A stretch of 64,000 nucleotides of DNA from positions 98,851 to 162,850 of the forward strand of contig NZ_JARYGY010000001.1 of assembly GCF_029906345.1 (NCBI RefSeq). The letters run 5' to 3'. Shown here one piece after another: positions 10,365 through 19,558 of the stretch. How positions within the stretch are numbered: position 1 is the stretch's first letter; each line of letters opens with the position of its first letter. The stretch is from Aquimarina mycalae (GTDB taxonomy: Bacteria > Bacteroidota > Bacteroidia > Flavobacteriales > Flavobacteriaceae). A program made the position numbers and the translations under genes. The notes under the pieces are model-generated. The model made no database searches, was not told the DNA's origin, and saw only the letters and a list, made by a program, of their open reading frames with translations.

Positions 10365-11042
10365 ATGAATTATGACAAATTGATCTTATAAAGTAATTGG
10401 TAGCTTATTAAAACATATTATTCAATATATACTATACTTAGGACTAAGGTGGGGTGAGAAAATGAATGTCTTAAGTAAAGTTTATAAATATGCTCGCTAT
10501 TTATTATTAAATAAAAATTACGTTTAGTTTTTTTTAACATTATAAATTTATGCATAATTCATTGATTTTTAACCCGTTATAACCTCAAATTAATTATGGT
10601 AAAACCTTATTTTAAAAATTAACTCTTGTTTATGTCTTGAAATTAAATTAATGTCAGCTAATCAGGTAATTCGATAAGAATATTTCATGAAATGAGGTAA
10701 ATTTCCCCGAATTAATAACAATGATTCAACGAAATATTTGGGGAATTTTCCGAATAAATTTAATTTAATACCATTTATTTAATAAATTAACATTTCTATT
10801 ATGTTAAAAAAAAAATATAAAAGTCTAATCAGAATCAATTCACCATGTGTACTTTAACCGTAAAAACAATAAGTTAATCGTATTGAATATCTTTTTTTTC
10901 TTACATAAAAAACTAATATGCAACGTATTATTCACCACAATATATTGTAAAACAATGCCATAATTACCACTATAAACAGCATCAGAAATCATTAATAATT
11001 AACGTAAAACTAGTTTAATGAAAACAAGACCAGATTATGCTT
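10365..11042. other. Gene-free spacer with promoter-like conserved block and ACGGGGAA motifs
   Basis: No convincing gene was found on either strand in these 678 bases. The spacer holds the upstream part of leader module 1. Bases 10536-10606 resemble 16141-16212, sharing AACATTATAAAT, a CATAA element and TATGGT(A/T)AAACC. It also has two ACGGGGAA-type motifs at 10696-10712 and 10737-10755. The shared block is the likely promoter or operator region for the giant-protein operon on the minus strand. Confidence 0.5.
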
Positions 11043-12146
11043 TTACTTATTAATTACGGTTCTGAATCCTTTATGTTCTGAAGAAGAATCTAAACTATTA
11101 CCCATTCTTGACGAAATTCTATAACTTGCACAATAAGAAGCATTACATAAAAAAGAGCCTCCTTTTATTACTTTTTCTTTTGATCCACCTGCAGCACCTT
11201 TAGGATTATAAAGTGTATCCTTTTTTATGGTGGTATAATATTCTGGCACATACCAATCTGATGTCCACTCCCATACATTACCAGCCATATCATAAATACC
11301 AAAAGCATTGTGTACATAGGATGCTACTGGTGCAGATCCAAAGAATCCATCTATCTTATCATTTTTTATTGGAAAATTGCCCGTATAGGTATTTGCAGAC
11401 TTATTCAATATATCTGGGTCGTTTCCCCAAGTAAATATTGTTAATTCCTGACCTCCTGTAGCTGCATACTCCCATTGAGCTTCTGTTGGCAATTCTCTTC
11501 CAGCCCACTTGCAGTAAGCCAAAGCGTCTTCATAAGCAATATGTACCACTGAATGATTCTCTTTATCTTTAATTGAACTGCCTGGACCTTGAGGTTGTCT
11601 CCAATTAGCTCCGATTTTCCATAACCACCATTGAGAAAAATCATAGAGGTTTGTTACTCCATTGGATCTCTCTTTAAAAATCAAAGATCCTGGTTGTAAC
11701 AAAGAATCATGAGGTTTGGGCGTTCCTGGAGGCAATTGTTTTTTGATCTCATCCCAATCTACTGGCCTTTCGGCTAATGTGATATATCCTGTTTCTTGTA
11801 CAAACCTGGTAAATTTTGCATTGGTGACTTCTGTAATATCTATTAAAAAACTATCTACGCTTACTACATGTCTTGGTTTTTCATGTGACATCGCCCATGA
11901 ATCTGACTCCTTTGCTCCTTGATAAAAAACACCTTTTGGGATCCAAACCATTCCCTCAGGAATTGTATCTGTATTCTTATGTTCTTCTTTATGATCAATT
12001 TTTATCTTACCTTCTCTATTACATGATGAAATCACTAATGTTATCATTAAAAGAAATATCATCAAAAATCTATTTTGAGCAGAAATTATATTGTAGAAAC
12101 CGATACTCATTTTATTATTTTGGTAACAAGTACTCTTTTTTTTCAT
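11043..12146 (-). CDS. Formylglycine-generating enzyme family lipoprotein (SUMF1/FGE)
   Basis: This 367-residue protein should oxidise the active-site Cys of type I sulfatases to formylglycine. The FGE-sulfatase domain spans about 62-365, starting at MVWIPKGVFYQG. The two Cys that define active FGE are present, five residues apart (C334 and C339 in SFLCNASYCASYR), and the domain ends in GFR as usual. The N-terminus has a lipobox (VISSC), so it is predicted to be a lipoprotein acting outside the cytoplasm; a start 12 codons later (MSIGFYN) is equally likely. It lies 190 bases downstream of a sulfatase with the matching CxPxR motif and is probably co-transcribed with it. GldK and other SUMF-like proteins often lack the Cys pair, which favours a true FGE here. 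Confidence 0.88.
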   Translation of the reverse strand: MKKKSTCYQNNKMSIGFYNIISAQNRFLMIFLLMITLVISSCNREGKIKIDHKEEHKNTDTIPEGMVWIPKGVFYQGAKESDSWAMSHEKPRHVVSVDSFLIDITEVTNAKFTRFVQETGYITLAERPVDWDEIKKQLPPGTPKPHDSLLQPGSLIFKERSNGVTNLYDFSQWWLWKIGANWRQPQGPGSSIKDKENHSVVHIAYEDALAYCKWAGRELPTEAQWEYAATGGQELTIFTWGNDPDILNKSANTYTGNFPIKNDKIDGFFGSAPVASYVHNAFGIYDMAGNVWEWTSDWYVPEYYTTIKKDTLYNPKGAAGGSKEKVIKGGSFLCNASYCASYRISSRMGNSLDSSSEHKGFRTVINK

Positions 12147-12277
12147 CTGTTGGTTTTAAGATTTAAAAACAAGTTTAACCTTTTTATTATTACAATAAAA
12201 AAAGATTGCCCAAAAAGTAGTTTACAATTATCAAATAGACACATTGCTTTTCCACTTCTCAGACAATCTCTTAATCA

Positions 12278-12324
12278 TATTCAACTGGGATTATGGGACC
12301 CACATTTATGGACCCAGTTGAATA
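12278..12324. repeat. Perfect 12-bp inverted repeat between sulfatase and FGE genes
   Basis: TATTCAACTGGG at 12278-12289 is matched exactly by its inverse at 12313-12324, with a 23-base loop that contains its own small palindrome TGGGACCCA. No U-run follows on the minus strand, so it is not a standard terminator. It may be an mRNA-processing or stabilising stem-loop, or a protein site. Confidence 0.7.
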
Positions 12325-12336
12325 CATAAAAAATCA

Positions 12337-15300
12337 CTATAATTTTATTAATTGTTTGGTAGTTACTTGATTATCAATATTAATTTTCATAAAATACTGC
12401 CCAACAGGTAACTGAAGATCAGAAACATTAATTTCTGACTTATTATTATAAGATCTTAAAAACACAGATTGTCCTAAACTATTAAATATTCTGACTTCTG
12501 CACGTTCGTATTCACCGCCTTTAACAGAAATCTGTATTTGATCGGTAAACGGATTTGGGTATAATGAAATAATATAATTCTGGGTGATCAGTTCTTGTTG
12601 CATTGGTTTGGTATTTTCTTTATTGGTTAATTGTGTATTTCCTTTTGCACTCGCTGGAATTGAGCAACCATTTATTACTACATCATCAATATATACCCAG
12701 TCAGAATTACCTGAAGCATCTGCTCTAAATCTCAATTGCGTATTTGCTGTAAATGGCCCTGTTATGATTACCTGATCATTATACCTTTGATCATTTACAA
12801 ACTCATCATTTAAGTTCCATTCCTCAACCGTGCTAAAGTTAGCTCCCCCATCGGTTGAGATTTGAAACCAAAAGTCTTCATTTACATTATCCATACTACG
12901 ACAGTAATATGAGAAATCAATTGTTAATTCTTCATAAGCTGATAAATCCATGGTATCTGTTGTCATTACAGAAGTTGAAGTATTATCACGTAATCGTATA
13001 CAATAGGTTCCTGTATTGGCATATGCAGCATCATTTGCACTTCTTCTGGCATCTGATCCTCCATCATTCCAGATTCCCCATCCAGATTCGAAACCTTCTG
13101 TGTTGATTACTGAATATGTACACTCTGTTGGTGGGTCAACACCTTCTATACAACCAGCGCTCCTTACATCTGCAGCCTTTAATTCTGTACTATAAACAGC
13201 TACCGCATCCATTTTTCCTGTAAAAAAACTATCCGCCGTTACCCCAAAACTATCCGTAGTCTGTACTCCTGCAATTCCTCCTGATCCAATATGTGATGGA
13301 ATAGATGTAGGAGCTGCGTTACTGGATGAAGCCAATAAACCATCTACATATAAAGAGTGATTTGTAATACTACCATTATACGTAACGGCTACATGATGCC
13401 AATCTCCGTCATTTGGGAAAGCTGTACTCAATTGATTTATCGGACTTGCACTACTTCGTACTACAGATTCTAGAGTAGCTCCATTTAATCTAATGGCAAT
13501 TCCGTTAGAACCTCCTCCTTCTTCAAAAAGTTCTTGTACTCCTGATAATCCAGTTGGTTTTACCCACATTGCTATGGATCTTTGTGTCATTGCGGCTATC
13601 ATAAATGGCCCAGGATTTTGGCTGTACTGTACTTTAGTTGCTCCATCAAAAACAATGGATTGATCGCCTTCTTTAAAATCTACTGCATCATACGATACCG
13701 TTCCTGTAACAGTAATCGCATTGTTACTATTTGCAGAATAATCGTCTGTTCCTACTCCAGAATCAAAATTCCATAATGCAGCGTATGTATCAGGCGCCAC
13801 ACAAGAAGGATCGACAGGAGGTTGTGTAACCTCAATAATTTCGGGTAACGGAACTGTGTTTCCATTGCTTCTAAAGGTTGGAAGCGGTGCCGACACATTA
13901 ATCAAGTAATTTCTTAGGTCTGTACTCATATCATTGGCAATGGTTAAAGTTGCCGTATCTGGTGAACCTGCTAATAAATTGGTAGTTTCACTAATATCTG
14001 TTGTTAGATTATATAAATCATAAGAAGCGGTTTCATAATAATGAATCAATTTATAATCTCCTTTTCTGATAATTGAAACTGGTCTTTGATCTCTTTGGCT
14101 GTTTGCTATATATCCAGGAAAATGCCAGTATAAAGCATCTCGCCCAAGGTTTGGATTCACTCCAGTAAGCATATCCCACTGACTCACTCCATCGATATCA
14201 TAACCAGATGGTAGTGAAGCTCCTGAAATTTCAGCTAATGTTGGATATAGATCGAAAGCCTGAATAGGTGTATTATTTACCGTACCCATATTGGCCAATA
14301 ATCCCTCAGACCAAGCAAAAGTAACCGAACGGATTCCTCCTTCTGTATACTCTCCTTTCATTCCTTTAAGCGGCACATTATCTTCTGGTCCATTGGCGCC
14401 TCCATTATCCGAAATGAAATACACCAAGGTATTTGCCGATAACATATTGCCAGGATTACGTGGATCTGGCGTCGTTTTCAGGTAATCAATAATTCTTCCT
14501 ATGGTTTGATCCATACCTTCTAATATAGCTGCCTGAGATACGTTATCGTGCCCTATTTGACTTGGGTTCGTATTATTTTTAACTACATACTTAGCATATA
14601 AGTCAGGCCGCGCATTGGCCTGACCCCAAGGACCGTGTATTGCATAATTACTAAAATGCATAAAAAACGGTGTATTATTATTAGCATTCATAAAATCTAT
14701 AGCCGCATCCCCTAATGCATCTGTAACATGTTTGGTAGTCCCTTCTAATGAATTATCACCTGCAAGCGCCAGAGATTCTGCTGCTGTATATGGACTGGCA
14801 TAAATATCCAATTCTGGGCCTATTCTGGGATGAAACTCCCAATTACCTCCTGATAAGGCAGCAAAATAAGAACCTGGTGCTCCATCAGAGTCTCCTCCAA
14901 AATTTACATCAAAACCTTGATCTAAAGGGCCATTGTTCAAACTCCCTCCAGAATGATATTTACCAAAATGAGCTGTGGTATATCCTGCTGTTTTTACGGT
15001 TTCTGCAATAGTAATGGCACTGGCTGGAATTTCATCCTCTCCGTTAGAAAGTCCTTGACTCGGTCCAACCAATAAGGAATTACTATCTCCTCTATTTAAC
15101 CCATTTACCGCAAATACATTATTGGTAGGTCTGGATGCCCATTGTCCACTCAGAATTGCTGCTCTTGTAGGAGCACAATTTGCTCCGTTTACATAAGAAT
15201 TAGGAAAAGCAATTCCTTCTGCTGCCAGAGTAGCTATTCGTGGAGTTTCGTAAAAATCACTGGGATTGTTCATACTGGTTTCATTAGAACTGGTCTGAGA

Positions 15301-15411
15301 CCATCCCATATCATCTGCTATAATCACCACAACATTGGGTGATTGAGCATACATTGTACTACTGATTACAACTGCAAGAAGTAATAGTAATATTTGAGTA
15401 TTCTTTTTCAT
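12337..15411 (-). CDS. Secreted type I sulfatase with LamG-like domain and T9SS sorting signal
   Basis: A 1024-residue secreted sulfatase, probably acting on sulfated algal or animal polysaccharide. A signal peptide (MKKNTQILLLLL...MYAQ) is followed by the sulfatase domain with metal-binding DD near residue 33 and the active-site C79-A-P-T-R83, which needs conversion to formylglycine. A LamG-like lectin domain (about 545-745), a jelly-roll-like segment (about 760-910) and a type A T9SS C-terminal domain (about 935-1024, YPNPFTDQIQ to QLIKL) follow. The longer frame begins at 15462, but the signal peptide clearly starts at 15411. The FGE gene lies downstream on the same strand. The sulfated substrate cannot be read from sequence. 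Confidence 0.92.
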   Translation of the reverse strand: MKKNTQILLLLLAVVISSTMYAQSPNVVVIIADDMGWSQTSSNETSMNNPSDFYETPRIATLAAEGIAFPNSYVNGANCAPTRAAILSGQWASRPTNNVFAVNGLNRGDSNSLLVGPSQGLSNGEDEIPASAITIAETVKTAGYTTAHFGKYHSGGSLNNGPLDQGFDVNFGGDSDGAPGSYFAALSGGNWEFHPRIGPELDIYASPYTAAESLALAGDNSLEGTTKHVTDALGDAAIDFMNANNNTPFFMHFSNYAIHGPWGQANARPDLYAKYVVKNNTNPSQIGHDNVSQAAILEGMDQTIGRIIDYLKTTPDPRNPGNMLSANTLVYFISDNGGANGPEDNVPLKGMKGEYTEGGIRSVTFAWSEGLLANMGTVNNTPIQAFDLYPTLAEISGASLPSGYDIDGVSQWDMLTGVNPNLGRDALYWHFPGYIANSQRDQRPVSIIRKGDYKLIHYYETASYDLYNLTTDISETTNLLAGSPDTATLTIANDMSTDLRNYLINVSAPLPTFRSNGNTVPLPEIIEVTQPPVDPSCVAPDTYAALWNFDSGVGTDDYSANSNNAITVTGTVSYDAVDFKEGDQSIVFDGATKVQYSQNPGPFMIAAMTQRSIAMWVKPTGLSGVQELFEEGGGSNGIAIRLNGATLESVVRSSASPINQLSTAFPNDGDWHHVAVTYNGSITNHSLYVDGLLASSSNAAPTSIPSHIGSGGIAGVQTTDSFGVTADSFFTGKMDAVAVYSTELKAADVRSAGCIEGVDPPTECTYSVINTEGFESGWGIWNDGGSDARRSANDAAYANTGTYCIRLRDNTSTSVMTTDTMDLSAYEELTIDFSYYCRSMDNVNEDFWFQISTDGGANFSTVEEWNLNDEFVNDQRYNDQVIITGPFTANTQLRFRADASGNSDWVYIDDVVINGCSIPASAKGNTQLTNKENTKPMQQELITQNYIISLYPNPFTDQIQISVKGGEYERAEVRIFNSLGQSVFLRSYNNKSEINVSDLQLPVGQYFMKINIDNQVTTKQLIKL

Positions 15412-15524
15412 ATATATGGTATTAAGTTTTTTAAAATTTATAATTATAAACCTATACGACATAGTCTCTTTTATCTCACATACAAACAGCTACATAAAAG
15501 CCTACATCGCGCTTGAAAGTTGAT

Positions 15525-15632
15525 TCATGAAGTATTTGAAAATTGAAAAAAAGAATTTGGTATGCGAATTTGAGGTAACAACATTTTGGTAAGCACATGT
15601 ACTCTCCTCCATTCGTTAGAAGACATTTTCAT
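15525..15632 (-). CDS. Short ORF (35 aa) after hairpin copy 2, coding status uncertain
   Basis: A 35-codon frame starting MKMSSNEWRRVH. It begins about 40 bases after hairpin copy 2, in the position where the 112-codon gene begins after hairpin copy 1, and the DNA just before the two starts is similar (AAATCAACCA). The encoded peptides are not alike. It may be a leader peptide of the sulfatase operon, a relic, or chance. Confidence 0.3.
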   Translation of the reverse strand: MKMSSNEWRRVHVLTKMLLPQIRIPNSFFQFSNTS

Positions 15633-15673
15633 AGTTGGTTGATTTAGTTATTAAAAAATTAATCATTATTCAC

Positions 15674-15716
15674 ACGCTATATTTGCTAGCTCGCCAAAGT
15701 TGTACAAATACAGCGT
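15674..15716. promoter_or_regulatory. Conserved-loop hairpin, copy 2 (12-19-12)
   Basis: Arms ACGCTATATTTG and CAAATACAGCGT (11 of 12 pairs, with the remaining one a G-U pair in minus-strand RNA) enclose the loop CTAGCTCGCCAAAGTTGTA. Compared with copy 1, arm positions 3 and 7 change on both sides while pairing is kept, and 18 of 19 loop bases are identical. It lies about 260 bases upstream of the sulfatase start, in its presumed 5' leader. Confidence 0.65.
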
Positions 15717-15760
15717 TGTTTATTTTTAGTTTATATTTTGTTATTGAAAAATATCATGTC

Positions 15761-15901
15761 TTAACCCATCGATTTAAATATGACGCCAACAAAAAATGTA
15801 GCATCAAAACTTGTCGAGGATATAAGTACAATAAAAATAGTAGGTAATAAGAATAGTTTTTTTACTAGGTTCAGTAAAAAAGAGAAAGTAAAATTACTCA
15901 T
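15761..15901 (-). CDS. Small membrane leader protein, copy 2
   Basis: A 46-residue frame starting MSNFTFSFLLNLVKKLFLLP, with one hydrophobic segment, upstream of hairpin copy 2. It matches the N-terminal half of the 84-residue leader protein at 10047-10301 in start context (TGCTTATGAG), in the TF motif and in the LLP preceding the hydrophobic stretch, then ends early. Retention of a similar reading frame in both modules supports translation. Function unknown. Confidence 0.45.
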   Translation of the reverse strand: MSNFTFSFLLNLVKKLFLLPTIFIVLISSTSFDATFFVGVIFKSMG

Positions 15902-16601
15902 AAGCAGGTATTTTTAATTAAACAATCAGTTTATCAATTTGCATCTTCATAGGGCATATGAAGATCAACTGCTCAATAGTGACAATTTTAATAAATTGGC
16001 TTCTTTAGGAAAGCATACATAGCCAAAAACATTCTAAAACAGAAAGACTAATTTTGTGGAGTATTATATCAGGAAGTCTAAAAGTATTTTTGTTCTATAA
16101 ATCGGCTATTTAATTATTATTATTTACGTTATGTTTTTAAAACATTATAAATATACACATAAACCACTGACAAACAACGTGTTAAAAACATATAATTATT
16201 ATGGTTAAACCGTAGTGTATTTTTTGTAATACACTGAATGCAATAAAACGGCACAATTCTTAGCATATAACTAATTTTACCAAGAATATCATAACCAAAC
16301 ACTATTTACAACTTCACGCTTTAAGAATAATGTAAAAAAAATGAACACTAATTCATGTAGAAATCTATAAAAATTTAGTAAAATCATTACAATTTAACAT
16401 TTTTGAGACAAAAAACAGATTTAAAAAAAAGACGTAATTTTCCCCGTAACATAATTATTGTTATGCCGTATGTGTAAATTTTTAAAATATGTAAGATATT
16501 ATTTAATAGATTTTTAAGGTTCTCAAAAACTGATTTTTAGGTAAAAAAAAAGATGGTCATTTGCCATCTTTTTTTAATATATATCGAGATAAAATTATAT
16601 C
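15902..16601. other. Gene-free spacer: upstream part of leader module 2
   Basis: No gene was found in this 700-base stretch. Bases 16141-16212 are related to 10536-10606 and probably hold the promoter of the sulfatase operon. An ACGGGGAA-type site (TTACGGGGAAAATTAC on the minus strand) lies at 16434-16450. A rho-independent terminator for the response-regulator gene lies at the right end. Confidence 0.5.
16543..16576 (-). terminator. Rho-independent terminator after the LuxR-type response regulator
   Basis: AGATGG (16551-16556) and CCATCT (16564-16569) form a stem flanked by A- and T-runs, so it can work in both directions. It starts 26 bases past the stop of the response-regulator gene on the minus strand. 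Confidence 0.8.
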
Positions 16602-17273
16602 CTATACAAAACCTCTTTTACGAGCTTCTTCTAATAATTTTTGATCATCTGCCTTAGCGATAGAAAACATCTCCTTGATCTGGTTCTTACGCTTCTCAAT
16701 CGCACTTAGTGATAAGCTCACATAATTAGGTAAATTCTTAGTTTTTACACCTCTGGATAAGTGATATAAAATCTTTAGATTTTTTTCATCTAGTGAGAAG
16801 TTATTTGTCATCATTTTTCTAAAATGATTATTTACCGTAGCACTATAATACGGAGTACCACTCACAATATTATTAAACGCTAACAATAACTCGCTAGAAG
16901 TAAGGTCACTTTTTATTAAAAATCCTGATGGATTGATATTCTTTAATATATTATGGATTCTATGATCTTCTCTATGCATTGTAAGGATAATAATCTTAGC
17001 CTTAGGCAATAGTTCCTTTGCATGCTTTGCCAAATCCTCTCCAGAAGTAATTGTACCATCAGAAGAAGGTGGCAGTTTAATATCTACAAAAAGCATATCA
17101 TAAGGAGTGGTCTTAGAAGATTTTTGAATACTCTCATATGCATCATCGCAATTAGATGCAATATCAATCTTAATCTGGTATTCTTTTTGATTTTCTCCTA
17201 ATAAGGTGTTCTTGTATCCTTCAATAATCATTGGATGATCATCAATCATAAGAACTTTTAGCTTTTTCTTCAT
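16602..17273 (-). CDS. Response regulator with LuxR-like DNA-binding domain
   Basis: A 223-residue two-component regulator. The receiver has the acidic pair D11-D12, phospho-acceptor D64 (LFVDIKLPP) and a Lys in FLIKSDL. The C-terminal part (about 155-215) resembles a LuxR-type helix-turn-helix (LSRGVKTKNLPNYVSLSLSAIEKRK) but is divergent. The cognate kinase lies 109 bases upstream on the same strand and probably shares the transcript; a terminator follows. It is a candidate to bind the ACGGGGAA sites in the nearby spacers, which is inference. Confidence 0.85.
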   Translation of the reverse strand: MKKKLKVLMIDDHPMIIEGYKNTLLGENQKEYQIKIDIASNCDDAYESIQKSSKTTPYDMLFVDIKLPPSSDGTITSGEDLAKHAKELLPKAKIIILTMHREDHRIHNILKNINPSGFLIKSDLTSSELLLAFNNIVSGTPYYSATVNNHFRKMMTNNFSLDEKNLKILYHLSRGVKTKNLPNYVSLSLSAIEKRKNQIKEMFSIAKADDQKLLEEARKRGFV

Positions 17274-17382
17274 TTTTTAAAATTTGTGTGGTTCGGTTGT
17301 TATCATATCATTCTACCATAATAACTATAAGGATTGTATATTTATTATAATAAGGAACGAATTTGACAACTTTTTACATTTA

Positions 17383-19443
17383 TTAAATTGGTATACCAAC
17401 AGATACCTTCGTACCTGCATCCTGATTACTAATAAAATCTACTACACCATCCATTTGGGTAACTCTTGATGTAATATTTTTTAATCCAATTCCTCTTTTT
17501 ACCTTACTACTTTTAAATCCTATTCCATCATCTAAAATAGTAAGATTTATTTTATCATCCACATAATCGAAGTTTATTTTTACGCTTTTTGCCTGTGCGT
17601 GTTTAAATATATTCTGTAAGGATTCTTGTATAATACGGAACAAGTTTACTTTTTTCTGATCATCAATGGTCTCCCAATCGATGTTTTCATCATTAGTAAA
17701 TGCAAAATCTACTTTATGTACAGTGCATAGATCACTTACCAAACTTTCTACTACATCTACATAGGCAATATCTGGTGATAAGGTTTCTGTACCCAGATCA
17801 TGCGATATCAATCTGATTTCTTTTTCTATGGATTTAAGCTCATCTATATATTTATTACGAGCATCTGTAAATCCATCATTAGCGCGCTGGTTGATACCAT
17901 CCAGACTTAATCGTACCCCAAACAATCTACCTAGCACACCATCATGCAATTCTTCAGACATACGATGTTGTTCTAGTTTACGACCTTCTTCCAGCTTAAG
18001 TTGCTGACTTAATAGTAATCGATAGATTTCTTGATTGGATTGCTGTTGTTTTTGCTCGAATAATAACTCTTTATTACTCTGTTGCTGTCTAAAAATCACA
18101 TATCCTAATAAAAACAAGACCGATAGCCCCAGTATGGCAAACATCAAATATTGTTTTTCACGACTGATTTGGGTAATCTGCTCTTCTTTTTCTTCGGTTT
18201 CAAATTGGATACGAGCAAATTTATTTACATAAGCTCTCTCTTCTTTTATCAAACTATCATTTAGTTTAATATAGTTTTGTGCATAAGCTAGTCCAGTTTC
18301 ACTATCTGAAACTTCAGACAACAATTGATATGATTGCAGTAATTCTACATTACTATTAACTAGAGGAGCAGCTTCCTTAACTTTTAATGCATATAATTTA
18401 GCAAGACTATCTTCTCCTTTTGCCTTAAAATATTCCGCTAAATGAAGATTATTCGTGGATAGTCCAACAACATCATTTACACTATCTCGAATCCGAAGCG
18501 CTTTATTAAACAATTTAAAAGTCTCTTCATTATCCTTATTTTCTAAAAAGTTAACATATGCAAGATTATCAAGGTAGCGTGCATATCTTTTGGGTCTTTT
18601 GCTCAAAAAATCTTTATAAGATAAAGCTTTGGTATAATATTCATTAGCTTTTTTATAATCTTTTTTCGATTTATAAACAGTACCTATATTATTATTACTA
18701 ATTACCGCATAAAGAATTTCTTTGCTTGTATTTTTAGCATTCTCAATTGCTTTTTCATGATAGGTAATAGCATCATCATATCTTTCCAAATATTTAGCAA
18801 CCGTACCTAAAGTAGAATAGCATAAAGGTAAATATGTTAAATCATCAGATAATTCAAATTTTTCAATAGCTCTTATTACTAGATGTTCGCTTTCACTATA
18901 ATCTTTAACCTTAAGAGAAAGTTTTGCTAAATCAATCAGAACTGTCCCATGAACAAATGCGTTTTCACTAATACTATAATTATCCCTCTTTTCCAAAGCT
19001 CTATATAACTTGTCCGCTTCATAAAAATTTTTGTACGCACTATCAATTATCCTATCTCTAAAATAAAGTCCTCTATACCCGTAAGATTTAGCCATTCCTA
19101 ATGAATCTTTTATCGAAATTGCTAAAAATAGCATTTTACTATCCATATCAGAAGAAATCTCATACTCTCCTAAATCATAATAACTTCCAGAAATTTCTTG
19201 AATTCGTTTTAATTTTGATTTATTATCCTGACTTAATGTTGAATACAAGCTATAGGCTTTGTCAACACTTTTTCTTCTTTCGTCTTTTGATTTATTTTTA
19301 TCTTTGGAATCTTTTATATGATCATCGATAAGACTATACTTCAGTTCAATATTATCGGGCACAGTATCCTGTTTATCACAACCTATCATAATCAAGGCTG
19401 AAATAACAAAAAAGAATATTTTATTATTATGATAATTTAGCAT
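17383..19443 (-). CDS. TPR-containing sensor histidine kinase (HisKA_3 type)
   Basis: A 686-residue membrane kinase. The N-terminus has a signal with a lipobox-like IMIGC, then TPR repeats (about 70-390), a coiled stretch, one membrane segment (about 428-446), a HisKA_3 dimerisation box with the phospho-His in EELHDGVLGRL (about residue 500) and a HATPase domain (about 590-686; DDGIGF, GIGLKNI). The TPR sensor is therefore outside the cytoplasm. It pairs with the LuxR-type regulator immediately downstream, as is common in flavobacteria. The signal it senses is unknown; the small lipoprotein gene just upstream is a neighbour of interest. Confidence 0.88.
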   Translation of the reverse strand: MLNYHNNKIFFFVISALIMIGCDKQDTVPDNIELKYSLIDDHIKDSKDKNKSKDERRKSVDKAYSLYSTLSQDNKSKLKRIQEISGSYYDLGEYEISSDMDSKMLFLAISIKDSLGMAKSYGYRGLYFRDRIIDSAYKNFYEADKLYRALEKRDNYSISENAFVHGTVLIDLAKLSLKVKDYSESEHLVIRAIEKFELSDDLTYLPLCYSTLGTVAKYLERYDDAITYHEKAIENAKNTSKEILYAVISNNNIGTVYKSKKDYKKANEYYTKALSYKDFLSKRPKRYARYLDNLAYVNFLENKDNEETFKLFNKALRIRDSVNDVVGLSTNNLHLAEYFKAKGEDSLAKLYALKVKEAAPLVNSNVELLQSYQLLSEVSDSETGLAYAQNYIKLNDSLIKEERAYVNKFARIQFETEEKEEQITQISREKQYLMFAILGLSVLFLLGYVIFRQQQSNKELLFEQKQQQSNQEIYRLLLSQQLKLEEGRKLEQHRMSEELHDGVLGRLFGVRLSLDGINQRANDGFTDARNKYIDELKSIEKEIRLISHDLGTETLSPDIAYVDVVESLVSDLCTVHKVDFAFTNDENIDWETIDDQKKVNLFRIIQESLQNIFKHAQAKSVKINFDYVDDKINLTILDDGIGFKSSKVKRGIGLKNITSRVTQMDGVVDFISNQDAGTKVSVGIPI

Positions 19444-19502
19444 TTTACTAATATAATTTACAACTCTAATTTAGTAAATAGATCTATAAGTATAAAGAAA
19501 TA

Positions 19503-19544
19503 ACAAAAAAAAACCGTCTATTGTATTAGACGGTTTTTTTTTGT
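19503..19544 (-). terminator. Bidirectional terminator after the 51-residue lipoprotein
   Basis: AAACCGTCTA and TAGACGGTTT form a perfect 10-bp stem with a six-base loop, flanked by A-run and T-run. On the minus strand it ends the short lipoprotein transcript 15 bases past its stop and separates it from the kinase gene. Confidence 0.85.
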
Positions 19545-19558
19545 TATTTCTTGTTATT

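Noticed and set aside
15412-15462. Upstream start of the sulfatase
   Set aside because: Seventeen residues would precede a complete signal peptide; MKKNTQ at 15411 is the natural start.
9985-15716. Hairpins as integron attC sites
   Set aside because: No integrase gene is present and the conserved attC core triplets (GTTRRRY type) are not at the stem ends.
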